Positions 7,169 through 14,425 of a DNA stretch of 15,497 bases are shown in pieces. The position numbers and the translations under genes were made by a program. Below the pieces are notes generated by a model. It worked only from the letters and a program-made list of their open reading frames with translations. It searched no databases and was not told the origin of the DNA. Numbering within the stretch: position 1 is the first letter of the stretch; each line of letters opens with the position of its first letter. The stretch is from Bacteroidales bacterium UBA4621 (GTDB lineage Bacteria > Bacteroidota > Bacteroidia > Bacteroidales > Paludibacteraceae): NCBI GenBank assembly GCA_002387325.1, contig DGIN01000073.1, forward strand, positions 11,078-26,574, written 5' to 3'.

Positions 7169-9388
7169 ATGAAGAATATAGTACGTAATATACTGGTTGG
7201 CGCGATCGTTTTATCGCTCGGGTGCGGCAACGTATTGGCGGCTGCTATGCCTGAACCCGTAGCCCAAGAGACCTCTGCGAAAGACAGGCAGAAGGCTGCC
7301 AAGCAAAAGGCTGCGGAGAAGAAAAAGAAAGAGCAGGAGAAAGCGAAGGCAAAGAAGCAAAAAGAGCAGGCAAAGAGAAAAGCCGCTGCGCAAAAAGCCA
7401 ACGAAAAGAAACAGGCTGAGCGGCAGAAAGCACAGGCTGAACGGCAGAAAGAAGCCGACAAGCAAGCCGCACAGCGTGCCAAAGAACAACTCGCCCGCCA
7501 GAAAGAGCAGGAACGCCTGCAAGCCGCAAAAGAAGAGGCTGCGGCTGAGAAACAGGCACAAGAGGAAGCACAAAAACAGGCGTGGCTGAAACAGCAAGCC
7601 GAATTGGCAGACCCGACTCCACGCACCGAGGTAGTCAGTCTTTTTAACATAGGTGCAAAGGTCGGTTATGCCGCTATGATGGACAAGATGAGCAGCAACC
7701 TGTCAAGCGTCAGCCGCCCCGGACAATTAGAGAGCGAATATGTTTACCAGTCGCTGACCGGTGGTGCAGGAGCAGGCTTGTCCGCTACGTATGAACTCGA
7801 ATACGGGGCTTTCCGTTTTGAAACGGGTTTGGATTTCATATGGCTGAATTCCCGCTCGGACTATGGTTTTGCCCTTACACGCGCCAATAACTACTATTCG
7901 GCGGAGGGGGCAACACCCATTCATCAAACCTATACATACACGACCGATGACCTGCGCGAAGTGCGCAACGTGGGCTATATCGGTTTGCCGGTGATGTTCG
8001 GTGCGCAGTTCAACCGCTATTTCTTTATGCTGGGAGCCAAAGTGGGCTATGGCTTGTTTGGCAACTACTCGCAATGCGGACTGTATGACATCACCGTGCA
8101 GGACGAACAGATATTGGAGCCTTACGGAATGGGCATTGTGGACGTACCGCAAACCGCTGCCGACAACCGCAAACTCGGTATGCGCCAGCCCTCTGTAAGC
8201 GTCTGCGCCGAGTTTGGCATCGACCTGGACGAGTGGTTGCAAGCACAACCTGACAAGAAAAGCAAGAAACGCGTCAAACCGGGCGAGAGACTGCCTTTCG
8301 GGCGCGAGCATATCCACTACAAAGTGAGTGCCTTTGCCGAGTATGGCGTATTGAATACCAATAACCCGACAGGGGCTATGCCGCTGACTTTCACAGGAAA
8401 TGACTACCATCCGCAAGCGACCAACTCAATGCTGGCACTCTCCGGCACCAAACTGAATAATCTGTTTGTCGGTCTGAAATTCACGGTACAGTTCGAGGTG
8501 CCCGGCAAGACCGCACGTCCCGTGCCGCCGCCTCCTTCATACACCACTATCCGTGTAGTGGACGCTTCTACGGGCGAGACACTCAACGGGGTGGCGGTGG
8601 AGATCATCAACACCAAGAACAACCGCCCTGCGATGAAACAAAAAGTGTTGGCACAGGGGACAGCACGCCAGCGCACCAACGTAGGCAACTATGCGATAAC
8701 CGCTCAAGCAGAGCATTATTATGTTGAGAATGTGGCATATAGCATTGTCGAACCGGGAACTACCACCGCTATGGAGATACGTATGCGTCGTATGCCGCTG
8801 TTCCGTGTGAGCGTAGCCGACAAAGAGACCGGGGCTGTAGTACCGGCACGTGTGGAGATACGTCCGCGCGGTGCACAGCAAGCCGCTTATACATTGACTA
8901 CCGACTCTGTGAACGGCGCAAGCAATGCTTATCTGGCAGATACGGCGGCCTACACACTGCATATTGCGCAAGTGGGCTACGAGGAGTATGAAGCACCCAT
9001 TGCGCATATCGGCGATAGTATGCACGTAGTCTTGACACCGATCAAGAAAGGCGAAGTGTTTGTAATGCGCAACCTGCATTTTGCGACCAACAAAACCCGT
9101 ATTCTCTCGTCATCGGAAGAAGCACTGGAGGCGTTGTATTCCTATCTGGAGCGCAATCCCGAGATACGCATCAAGATTATGGGACACACTGACAATGTGG
9201 GTAAGGACGCCGCCAACCAACGTCTGTCGGAAGGTCGTGCAAATGCCGTTCGCGCAGACCTGATCAAACGCGGAATTGACGAGACACGTATAGAAGCCGA
9301 GGGATATGGCGAAACCCGTCCGATAGACACCAACGACACCGAGGAAGGACGGCAGAACAACCGCCGTGTAGAGGTGGAAGTATTGTAA
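7169..9388 (+). CDS. OmpA-family outer-membrane barrel protein with Lys-rich coil
   Basis: A 739-residue envelope protein. A signal peptide (1-25, cut near VLA-AAM) precedes a TolA-like Lys/Gln/Glu/Ala coiled coil (about 36-148). After it come a probable outer-membrane beta barrel (about 155-445; alternating aromatic strands such as FRFETGLDFIWL and YFFMLGAKVGYGLFG), a Pro-rich linker (PVPPPPS, 451-457), two carboxypeptidase-regulatory-like beta-sandwich repeats (about 458-540 and 543-623), and a C-terminal OmpA domain (630-739). That domain has GHTDNVG (672-678), LSEGRA (686-691) and NNRRVEVEVL (730-739), the residues that hold peptidoglycan diaminopimelate. A cysteine at 19 does not make a good lipobox. 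The gene starts 20 bases after the first IgGFc gene, so co-transcription is likely. By topology the coil and the OmpA domain should both be periplasmic. It may anchor the flanking IgGFc proteins, which is inference. Confidence 0.87.
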   Translation: MKNIVRNILVGAIVLSLGCGNVLAAAMPEPVAQETSAKDRQKAAKQKAAEKKKKEQEKAKAKKQKEQAKRKAAAQKANEKKQAERQKAQAERQKEADKQAAQRAKEQLARQKEQERLQAAKEEAAAEKQAQEEAQKQAWLKQQAELADPTPRTEVVSLFNIGAKVGYAAMMDKMSSNLSSVSRPGQLESEYVYQSLTGGAGAGLSATYELEYGAFRFETGLDFIWLNSRSDYGFALTRANNYYSAEGATPIHQTYTYTTDDLREVRNVGYIGLPVMFGAQFNRYFFMLGAKVGYGLFGNYSQCGLYDITVQDEQILEPYGMGIVDVPQTAADNRKLGMRQPSVSVCAEFGIDLDEWLQAQPDKKSKKRVKPGERLPFGREHIHYKVSAFAEYGVLNTNNPTGAMPLTFTGNDYHPQATNSMLALSGTKLNNLFVGLKFTVQFEVPGKTARPVPPPPSYTTIRVVDASTGETLNGVAVEIINTKNNRPAMKQKVLAQGTARQRTNVGNYAITAQAEHYYVENVAYSIVEPGTTTAMEIRMRRMPLFRVSVADKETGAVVPARVEIRPRGAQQAAYTLTTDSVNGASNAYLADTAAYTLHIAQVGYEEYEAPIAHIGDSMHVVLTPIKKGEVFVMRNLHFATNKTRILSSSEEALEALYSYLERNPEIRIKIMGHTDNVGKDAANQRLSEGRANAVRADLIKRGIDETRIEAEGYGETRPIDTNDTEEGRQNNRRVEVEVL
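7411..7451 (+). repeat. 21-bp duplication inside the OmpA coil
   Basis: Bases 7411-7430 and 7432-7451 are two 20-base copies with one difference, 21 bases apart. They encode consecutive heptads QAERQKA and QAERQKE. The unit equals one coiled-coil heptad, so the coil probably grew by slippage in steps of seven codons. Confidence 0.7.
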
Positions 9389-9442
9389 GGCGACAGACGG
9401 TGAAATTCGAAATGCAAAATAAACAAAATAAACATTAATATA

Positions 9443-9494
9443 CCGAGTTTTACCTGTCTCCGAGAGGATGCCGAGTTCTTACCCCGTTCTTACC
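9443..9494 (+). repeat. Three imperfect CCGAGTTCTTACC copies before the second IgGFc gene
   Basis: CCGAGTTTTACC (9443-9454), CCGAGTTCTTACC (9471-9483) and CCGTTCTTACC (9484-9494) lie in the 190-base gap between the OmpA stop and the ATG at 9579. The last two are directly adjacent. I find no exact TAnnTTTG element in this gap. The repeats may be regulator sites, or the second IgGFc gene may be read from the upstream operon. Confidence 0.4.
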
Positions 9495-9578
9495 TATTGA
9501 TTGGTATGGTAATATCGGTCTGTTTATTACACAAAATTAACAAAATACAGATAATACACATACGAAATACAGTTGCTT

Positions 9579-12305
9579 ATGAAACGCAGTTGGATGATTA
9601 TAGCCCTTGTGGCAATGTGCAGCAGTTTTTCCGTCTCACTCTTTGCGCAAGCCTCCACGGAAGGTAAAGAGTTTTGGGTGGCACTTGCCATATCCAATGC
9701 TCCTAATGGAGATATATCTCAATTTGAACCATTCATTGCTATCTCCGCCAAAAAGGCTTGTCAGGTTACGATATCCAATCCCTCGACAGGTTGGTCAGAT
9801 CAACCGCGCAATTTGCAAGCCAATTCATGGACAGTAGTCAATAATATCCCTACTGCACAATGGTATGACCTCAAATGGACAGCCAACTCGGCTTCGGAAT
9901 ATGTGGACAAAAAGGGTATTTTTGTCAAATCAACTGAAGATGTCTCCGTCTTTGCGGCTATGCGTATGGAGTTTTCATACGATGCAACGAATGTACTGCC
10001 GCAAGCCGTCCTGCAAAGCGAATATATACTACAAGATTATCCGGCATATAACTCGGAAGGAGAAGCACATAGTACCTTCGTTATCGTTGCCACCGAGGAC
10101 AACACAACTATTGACATCACGCCTTCCACTCCGACTATAAAAGGAAAAACAGCAAATACCACTTTCAGCGTTTCTCTCAACAAAGGACAAACTTATCAGG
10201 TAGTAAGCACTGACCAACAGACATTTTCCGGCACACGTATAAAAGCGAAAAACGGCAAAAAGATTGCAGTATTTTCGGGAGCAGATTTTACGCAAGTTCC
10301 CGGCGGAAAATCCGCACGCGATTGCCTGTATGAACAGGCTATGCCTATTGATTATTGGGGTACGGAATTTGTTGTTACCCGCTCTATGGAAAAAGATGCC
10401 AACCGTATCCGTATCACAGCCCAAGAAGACGGAACACAAATCAATATAGACGGGCATTTTGTAAAAAACATAAATTCCGGTGAAACCTACGAATTTGAGA
10501 TGTCGGAAAACTTGGCATCGGGCGATATGGCTAAAGACATAGCCAAAGCAGGACGCGACATACCTGACATTTTGAATGGGGATGCCCATTACATCCAAAC
10601 ATCTTGCCCGTGCGCTGTATATGGCTACGATGTAAGTAGCGGTTATGTGCATAAGACAACTACCAACAAAATAGGCGACCCGTCTATGGTATGGATTTCA
10701 CCTTTGCAACAACGCATTAACAAAATTACATTTGGTGCCTGCGGCACAAGTGGTAGCGAAGGGCACACCAATATACATTATGTCAATGTAGTATGTCTTA
10801 CAAGCGATGTAGCATCTTTTCACCTCTCCTCTGACCAGCGTGCAGATATAGCCGCCACTTTCATACCCGTTCCAGGAAACCCGCAGTATTCTTATGCCCG
10901 TATTTTCCTTGTTGATACAGACAAAAATACAGACAAAGTATATACTATGAGCAATAAAACCGGTTTTATTGCACACGTTTATGGTAGCGGCAAAAATGAA
11001 TCGTATGCCTACTCGGTGGGGTCTTCGGCGGTGAAACGCGGTGTAGCAGTGGATGGAGAGAACTATACCGAAGGATATATCAGCGAGACGGTATATTGTA
11101 TCGGCACGGAGATTTCGTTTGATGCACAGGTGGGAACGGATGTAATTGACAAAGTGGACTGGGATTTCGGCGACGGAGTATCGGAAGCGGGAGGCACACC
11201 GCAGACCACACATATCTACGATTCACCGGGCTGGTACGACATCACGGCTAATATCTATGCCCACAAAGAGTGTCCCTATTCGCAATACCCTGCGGAGGAA
11301 GTGCGCTTCTCGTTCCGTGTGCGCCGTCCCGATACCATCCAAACCGTAGTGCGCGGTGATTGTCTGGCTTGGGACGACACCACCAGCCCTGTACAGGAGA
11401 CCGCCCCTGTGCCACCCGATAATTGTGCAACCGACAACTTTGAGATACGCACCATTGTGCATGGCAGAGATACACGCGATGTATTGGATACCACAATAGT
11501 GGCACGCGATAGTGTTTACATCCCTGAAGAAAAGAAATGGTACTACTCAACCTCGTTTGCGGAAGGGAAAGGTATTGTAGAAGGTACAACAGAATATACC
11601 AACGCTGACGGCTGTACACATACCCACGCTTACAAGTACGATCTGACGATACTCACCTGTCTGGAGATGGATGTTCCGAACAATCCGGAGCAATCGTATA
11701 TCTGTCCGGATTCCGATGATGAGATGTTCGGTATCCCGTTCCGCTACACCAAAGGGCAGATTAGCGAGGCACACCTGCTTTTGGGCACACAGGATCTGGT
11801 ATTAGAGCCGCAGATTGATGCCAACGACACGCTATTGCAAGTGGCTACAAGCAGTCTGAAACCCGGCAGTTATAACGCCCAAATAAAGGTGTATGATGCT
11901 GTGTGCAACCAAACACTCACCTACGACTATAATCTCTTGGTATATTATCCGAGCAATATCTTCAAATTGAAATTCGGCAATGTGCTGGCGGTTTATCTGT
12001 CGGCTTTCAACGGCGGCTATGAGTTTACGGGATATCAGTGGTACAAAGACGGGCAACCGATAGCGGGTGCCACCTCGTCCGTCTATCATACCGAGAACCC
12101 CTTCCCAGCAGGAACCTCGTACTATGTATTGCTTACACGCAAAGATGGTGTCGTATTGCCCTCATGCGAGCAGACCATACCCGAAGCAGCAGACGGCAGC
12201 AACGTACAGAAAGCACCGGCAGCAGAGAAAGTGCTGCGCAATAGTCGCCTGTATATCCGTGTGGATGATGCCGTATATAATGTCTATGGCAACCGAATAG
12301 AGTAA
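9579..12305 (+). CDS. Second IgGFc-binding/PKD domain surface protein
   Basis: A 908-residue secreted paralogue of the protein at 4512-7148. A signal peptide (1-24, ending SLFAQ) is followed by STEGKEFWVAL, then the IgGFc-binding-like domain (ATEDNTTIDITPS near 170; GKKIAVFSGADF; EQAMPIDYWGTEFVVT; closing FIAHVYGSGKNESYAYS near 462-478). A PKD domain follows (WDFGDGVSEAG near 527), then further beta domains, and a terminal sandwich with YQWYKDGQP. The end is not a classic T9SS tail: it is KVLRNSRLYI (884-893) plus YNVYGNRIE, resembling the end of the nuclease at 4299. I chose ATG 9579; an in-frame TTG at 9573 adds two residues. It lies 190 bases after the OmpA gene and stops 7 bases before the convergent SGNH gene. 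Composition shifts near 11000, at the IgGFc/PKD boundary, as in its paralogue. Function is probably surface binding or adhesion; the ligand is unknown. Confidence 0.84.
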   Translation: MKRSWMIIALVAMCSSFSVSLFAQASTEGKEFWVALAISNAPNGDISQFEPFIAISAKKACQVTISNPSTGWSDQPRNLQANSWTVVNNIPTAQWYDLKWTANSASEYVDKKGIFVKSTEDVSVFAAMRMEFSYDATNVLPQAVLQSEYILQDYPAYNSEGEAHSTFVIVATEDNTTIDITPSTPTIKGKTANTTFSVSLNKGQTYQVVSTDQQTFSGTRIKAKNGKKIAVFSGADFTQVPGGKSARDCLYEQAMPIDYWGTEFVVTRSMEKDANRIRITAQEDGTQINIDGHFVKNINSGETYEFEMSENLASGDMAKDIAKAGRDIPDILNGDAHYIQTSCPCAVYGYDVSSGYVHKTTTNKIGDPSMVWISPLQQRINKITFGACGTSGSEGHTNIHYVNVVCLTSDVASFHLSSDQRADIAATFIPVPGNPQYSYARIFLVDTDKNTDKVYTMSNKTGFIAHVYGSGKNESYAYSVGSSAVKRGVAVDGENYTEGYISETVYCIGTEISFDAQVGTDVIDKVDWDFGDGVSEAGGTPQTTHIYDSPGWYDITANIYAHKECPYSQYPAEEVRFSFRVRRPDTIQTVVRGDCLAWDDTTSPVQETAPVPPDNCATDNFEIRTIVHGRDTRDVLDTTIVARDSVYIPEEKKWYYSTSFAEGKGIVEGTTEYTNADGCTHTHAYKYDLTILTCLEMDVPNNPEQSYICPDSDDEMFGIPFRYTKGQISEAHLLLGTQDLVLEPQIDANDTLLQVATSSLKPGSYNAQIKVYDAVCNQTLTYDYNLLVYYPSNIFKLKFGNVLAVYLSAFNGGYEFTGYQWYKDGQPIAGATSSVYHTENPFPAGTSYYVLLTRKDGVVLPSCEQTIPEAADGSNVQKAPAAEKVLRNSRLYIRVDDAVYNVYGNRIE

Positions 12306-12312
12306 TTGGCGG

Positions 12313-12329
12313 TTATGCCCTCCGCATAA
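12313..12329. terminator. Small hairpin between convergent genes
   Basis: TTATGC (12313-12318) and GCATAA (12324-12329) form a perfect 6-bp stem with a 5-base loop. It sits at the meeting point of the second IgGFc gene and the SGNH gene and includes the SGNH stop codon. Position suits a shared bidirectional terminator, but there is no T-tract on either strand. Confidence 0.35.
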
Positions 12330-13011
12330 GCAAAGCGCGATAATACGCCGTTACCCGTGCGGCTATTAGGTTGTGTCCTGCCTCGTTAGGATGAATACCG
12401 TCCGCACAGATATACTGCGTATAATCCTGATTGTCAAGAAAAGGCGTGGTAATGTCTATTATCGGGACATTCATCTCCGAAGCAATATGGAATACCTCCA
12501 GATTGTACATATCGTGGTAGTTGCGAATACGCTCCAACTGACCACCGAGCCATTCGAGAATATGCTCCCGTTCAACATCGGACATATGGCGTGTGGTAAA
12601 ATCAAAGAAGCGTTTACCGTCCATCAGCGGCAAACTGAGCAACACAGGACGGCTGCCTAATTCCCGCACACGCCGTATCATTTGTATGTAGGTGGAATGA
12701 AACTGCAACAGGCATGTCTTCGGATTGTGTCTATCTTGCGGTGTCTCGGCTATCTCGTTCCAAAAGAAATCAGAATCGTTTCCTCCGTATTCCAACAATG
12801 TTACATCGGCATTGGCTACAGCCTCTTTGCGCTGTTCCAGTATCTGTGCACCCCGTGTAACGGTGCAACCCATCTTGCTAAAATTCTGTATATCCAGATT
12901 CAGGGCATTACCGCATTGCTCTGCAAATCCTTTGTCGGATATGGAATAGCGTTCTCCGTTCAAAATAATTCCGCGTGATATAGAATCACCTAATATAACT
13001 ACTGTTTTCAT
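12313..13011 (-). CDS. SGNH/GDSL-family hydrolase (esterase or lipase type)
   Basis: A 232-residue single-domain hydrolase of the SGNH superfamily, which cleaves ester bonds of lipids or acylated sugars. All four signature blocks are present: GDS with nucleophile S10 (8-10), a glycine in the KMGCT stretch (G48), GGND (76-79, N78) and DGIHPN (204-209) with the D204/H207 pair completing the triad. There is no signal peptide, so it should act in the cytoplasm; many relatives are secreted. Substrate cannot be told from sequence. A consensus promoter lies 34 bases upstream of the ATG. The gene is divergent from the LytTR regulator (224 bases apart) and convergent with the second IgGFc gene, so it is probably its own transcription unit and may be under the LytTR protein's control. 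Confidence 0.88.
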   Translation of the reverse strand: MKTVVILGDSISRGIILNGERYSISDKGFAEQCGNALNLDIQNFSKMGCTVTRGAQILEQRKEAVANADVTLLEYGGNDSDFFWNEIAETPQDRHNPKTCLLQFHSTYIQMIRRVRELGSRPVLLSLPLMDGKRFFDFTTRHMSDVEREHILEWLGGQLERIRNYHDMYNLEVFHIASEMNVPIIDITTPFLDNQDYTQYICADGIHPNEAGHNLIAARVTAYYRALLMRRA

Positions 13012-13044
13012 ACTCTTGCTGTTTTATTTTTTTGTTTTCGGCTG

Positions 13045-13076
13045 CAAAATTACAGGATTAAATATGGACAAGCAAA
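13045..13076 (-). promoter_or_regulatory. Bacteroides-type promoter of the SGNH hydrolase gene
   Basis: Read on the minus strand, TTTG (13076-13073) is followed after 20 bases by TAATTTTG (13052-13045), an exact -33/-7 match. Transcription would start near 13037, giving a leader of about 25 bases. Confidence 0.75.
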
Positions 13077-13103
13077 CAATAGTGATAAGGTGGCATAATT
13101 TTT

Positions 13104-13228
13104 GACGAAACATATATAAATGACGACTAAAACGGAAATAATGTGACTAAAACAGGTCATTTCCGTTTTCGTCCCATTATAAAAATTGACAAAACAATCC
13201 CCCGAAAAGGGACAAAACATAGACAAAC
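13104..13228. promoter_or_regulatory. Phased GAC(n)AAAAC operator-like array before the LytTR gene
   Basis: Related 7-9 base motifs occur at 13104 (GACGAAAC), 13125 (GACTAAAAC), 13145 (GACTAAAAC), 13165-13173 (GACGAAAAC, inverted), 13188 (GACAAAAC), 13211 (GACAAAAC) and 13222 (GACAAAC). Start-to-start steps are 21, 20, 20, 23, 23 and 11, all close to whole helical turns. AAAACGGAAAT (13130-13140) and ATTTCCGTTTT (13159-13169) also form an 11-bp inverted repeat. LytTR proteins typically bind short repeats about 21 bp apart, so autoregulation is the favoured reading. The motif itself is only loosely like known LytTR boxes. Confidence 0.5.
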
Positions 13229-13234
13229 CGGATT

Positions 13235-14032
13235 ATGAAACAGATACCCGCTTCTACATTGAGCCTCACCTCGTTGCTCCTGCATATACTGGCTATTCCA
13301 CCGTTCTTTTTGTGTTTCATCTTGCTCTACCAATCGGAATGGATGATTGATTTCTTGGGAATGGGACGAGATATGACGGTTTTCAACACGCTGATACTGA
13401 TGTGTATCATGCTTGTTGTGCTGTGCGGTTCGCGTATCCCGATGACCGCTTGCAGAAAGCATTTGCACCTGCCTTGGGTGTATTATATTCTATGGAGCCT
13501 TGCTGAAATGGTGGTTATGGCACTTTTTATGGCACTCTATATGACACTGATGTATCGTGGTGAGTACGGGTATTTTTTGGTGGCAGGCAGATGTATGCTG
13601 GTCTTGCTGGCAACAATCACCTACCCCTATATCATTGTCAATCTGCTGATGTACTGCACAAGCACACAGCCGGCACAGGTACAGGAAGACAACCTGATAC
13701 GTTTTTATGACAACACGCAGCGGCTCAAATTAGTCATCGCTGCAGATGCCATTCTCTATATCCAAGCGGACGAAAACTATGTGCAAATCCACTATATGGA
13801 AGGAGAAAACCACAAAGAGTATGCATTGCGCAATTCTATGCGTGCTATAGAAAGCGGATTGCTGAAGCACAATATAGTGCGCTGCCAGCGGTCGTTTTTT
13901 GTCAATCCCCGTCACGTGAAAGTGCTTCGGCGGGACAAAGAAGGTGTCATCGTTGCCGAACTCGACCTTGCCGATGTCAAACCCGTTCCCGTTTCCCCTA
14001 AATACTACCAAGACCTCAATGGTAAATTGTAA
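13235..14032 (+). CDS. Membrane-anchored LytTR-family transcriptional regulator
   Basis: A 265-residue DNA-binding protein with an N-terminal membrane part and a C-terminal LytTR domain. Four hydrophobic helices are visible at about 10-32, 46-66, 78-107 and 112-140. The LytTR domain spans about 161-262, with the family-typical YIQADENYVQIHY (175-187), RCQRSFFVNPRHV (217-229) and VSPKYYQDL (253-261). There is no phospho-receiver domain and no histidine kinase gene beside it, so the membrane part itself may sense a signal, as proposed for similar Bacteroidota proteins. LytTR domains bind pairs of short repeats; a phased repeat array lies directly upstream. It is divergent from the SGNH hydrolase. 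Targets in this organism are unknown. The ATG at 13235 gives a start consistent with the first helix. Confidence 0.88.
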   Translation: MKQIPASTLSLTSLLLHILAIPPFFLCFILLYQSEWMIDFLGMGRDMTVFNTLILMCIMLVVLCGSRIPMTACRKHLHLPWVYYILWSLAEMVVMALFMALYMTLMYRGEYGYFLVAGRCMLVLLATITYPYIIVNLLMYCTSTQPAQVQEDNLIRFYDNTQRLKLVIAADAILYIQADENYVQIHYMEGENHKEYALRNSMRAIESGLLKHNIVRCQRSFFVNPRHVKVLRRDKEGVIVAELDLADVKPVPVSPKYYQDLNGKL

Positions 14033-14180
14033 TTTATGCCGGCAGATGGGTAATGCTTCATCACACATCAAAGAATCCACCCCGTTAATCAGCCGTTATT
14101 TTCTCTCCATACGAAGTCTTTCCATTTTGTAAAAAAACACACCAAAACTATAAAAAAGACAAACACCACATTAACTATAA

Positions 14181-14224
14181 TCGTTATCGGATTGTTATAG
14201 GATCGTTATACCTTGGTTATACCA
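14181..14224 (+). repeat. Four tandem 11-bp GTTAT repeats
   Basis: The units TCGTTATCGGA, TTGTTATAGGA, TCGTTATACCT and TGGTTATACCA run head to tail at 14181, 14192, 14203 and 14214. GTTAT recurs exactly every 11 bases. This lies in the 295-base gene-free stretch 14033-14327 after the LytTR stop. One side of the helix would carry four identical cores, which fits cooperative protein binding; a neutral tandem repeat is the alternative. Confidence 0.6.
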
Positions 14225-14300
14225 TAGCCCCCTTCTAATCCCCTTGTCAATTATAAAAAAAAGACAAATTCTTTCTCTATTTCTCTCAACTCTCCACTTC

Positions 14301-14328
14301 TTTCAACTATAAACTTTCAACTATAAAC
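14301..14328 (+). repeat. Two exact tandem copies of TTTCAACTATAAAC
   Basis: The 14-base unit occupies 14301-14314 and 14315-14328 with no mismatch. A related, shorter CTCAACTCTCCAC stretch precedes it. Low-complexity CAACTATAAAC repeats of this sort occur between genes in Bacteroidales. The second copy ends at the first base of the codon complementary to the RND fragment's stop. Confidence 0.6.
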
Positions 14329-14405
14329 TACCCCCTCCCGTACATCTTCCAATATACTACAGGCAGGACGGTGATGGTCAGCAGGAGGGTGAGCAGCGAG
14401 CCATA
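14328..14405 (-). pseudogene. C-terminal remnant of an RND efflux transporter
   Basis: On the minus strand the last codons before a TAG (14330-14328) read GSLLTLLLTITVLPVVYWKM and then YGRG. This matches the final transmembrane helix of RND efflux pumps (pattern GGLL-STLLTL-VLPV-YW). Resemblance to the family fades upstream of about 14405, although the frame stays open. Only about 25 codons of a gene normally over 1000 codons long remain. The rest is replaced by a radical SAM fragment in the opposite direction. The call rests on a short stretch. Confidence 0.5.
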
Positions 14406-14425
14406 CGAATCTGTGGGAAATAGAT

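Noticed and set aside
7214..7231. Possible lipobox around the cysteine at residue 19 of the OmpA protein.
   Set aside because: SLGC does not fit the usual L-[AS]-[GA]-C order, and a normal signal peptidase I site (VLA-AAM) follows, so I treat it as a non-lipidated barrel.
7126..7650. Long minus-strand frames rich in Cys, Ser, Phe and Leu opposite the OmpA coil.
   Set aside because: They are the complement of the Lys/Ala/Gln codon repeats of the coil, not genes.
13094..13104. TAATTTTTG as a -7 box for the LytTR gene.
   Set aside because: It has one base too many between TA and TTTG and no TTTG at the right distance upstream.
13125..13228. The repeated GACTAAAAC motifs as a CRISPR array.
   Set aside because: Motifs are only 7-9 bases, one is inverted, and the spacers are far too short; there are no cas genes.
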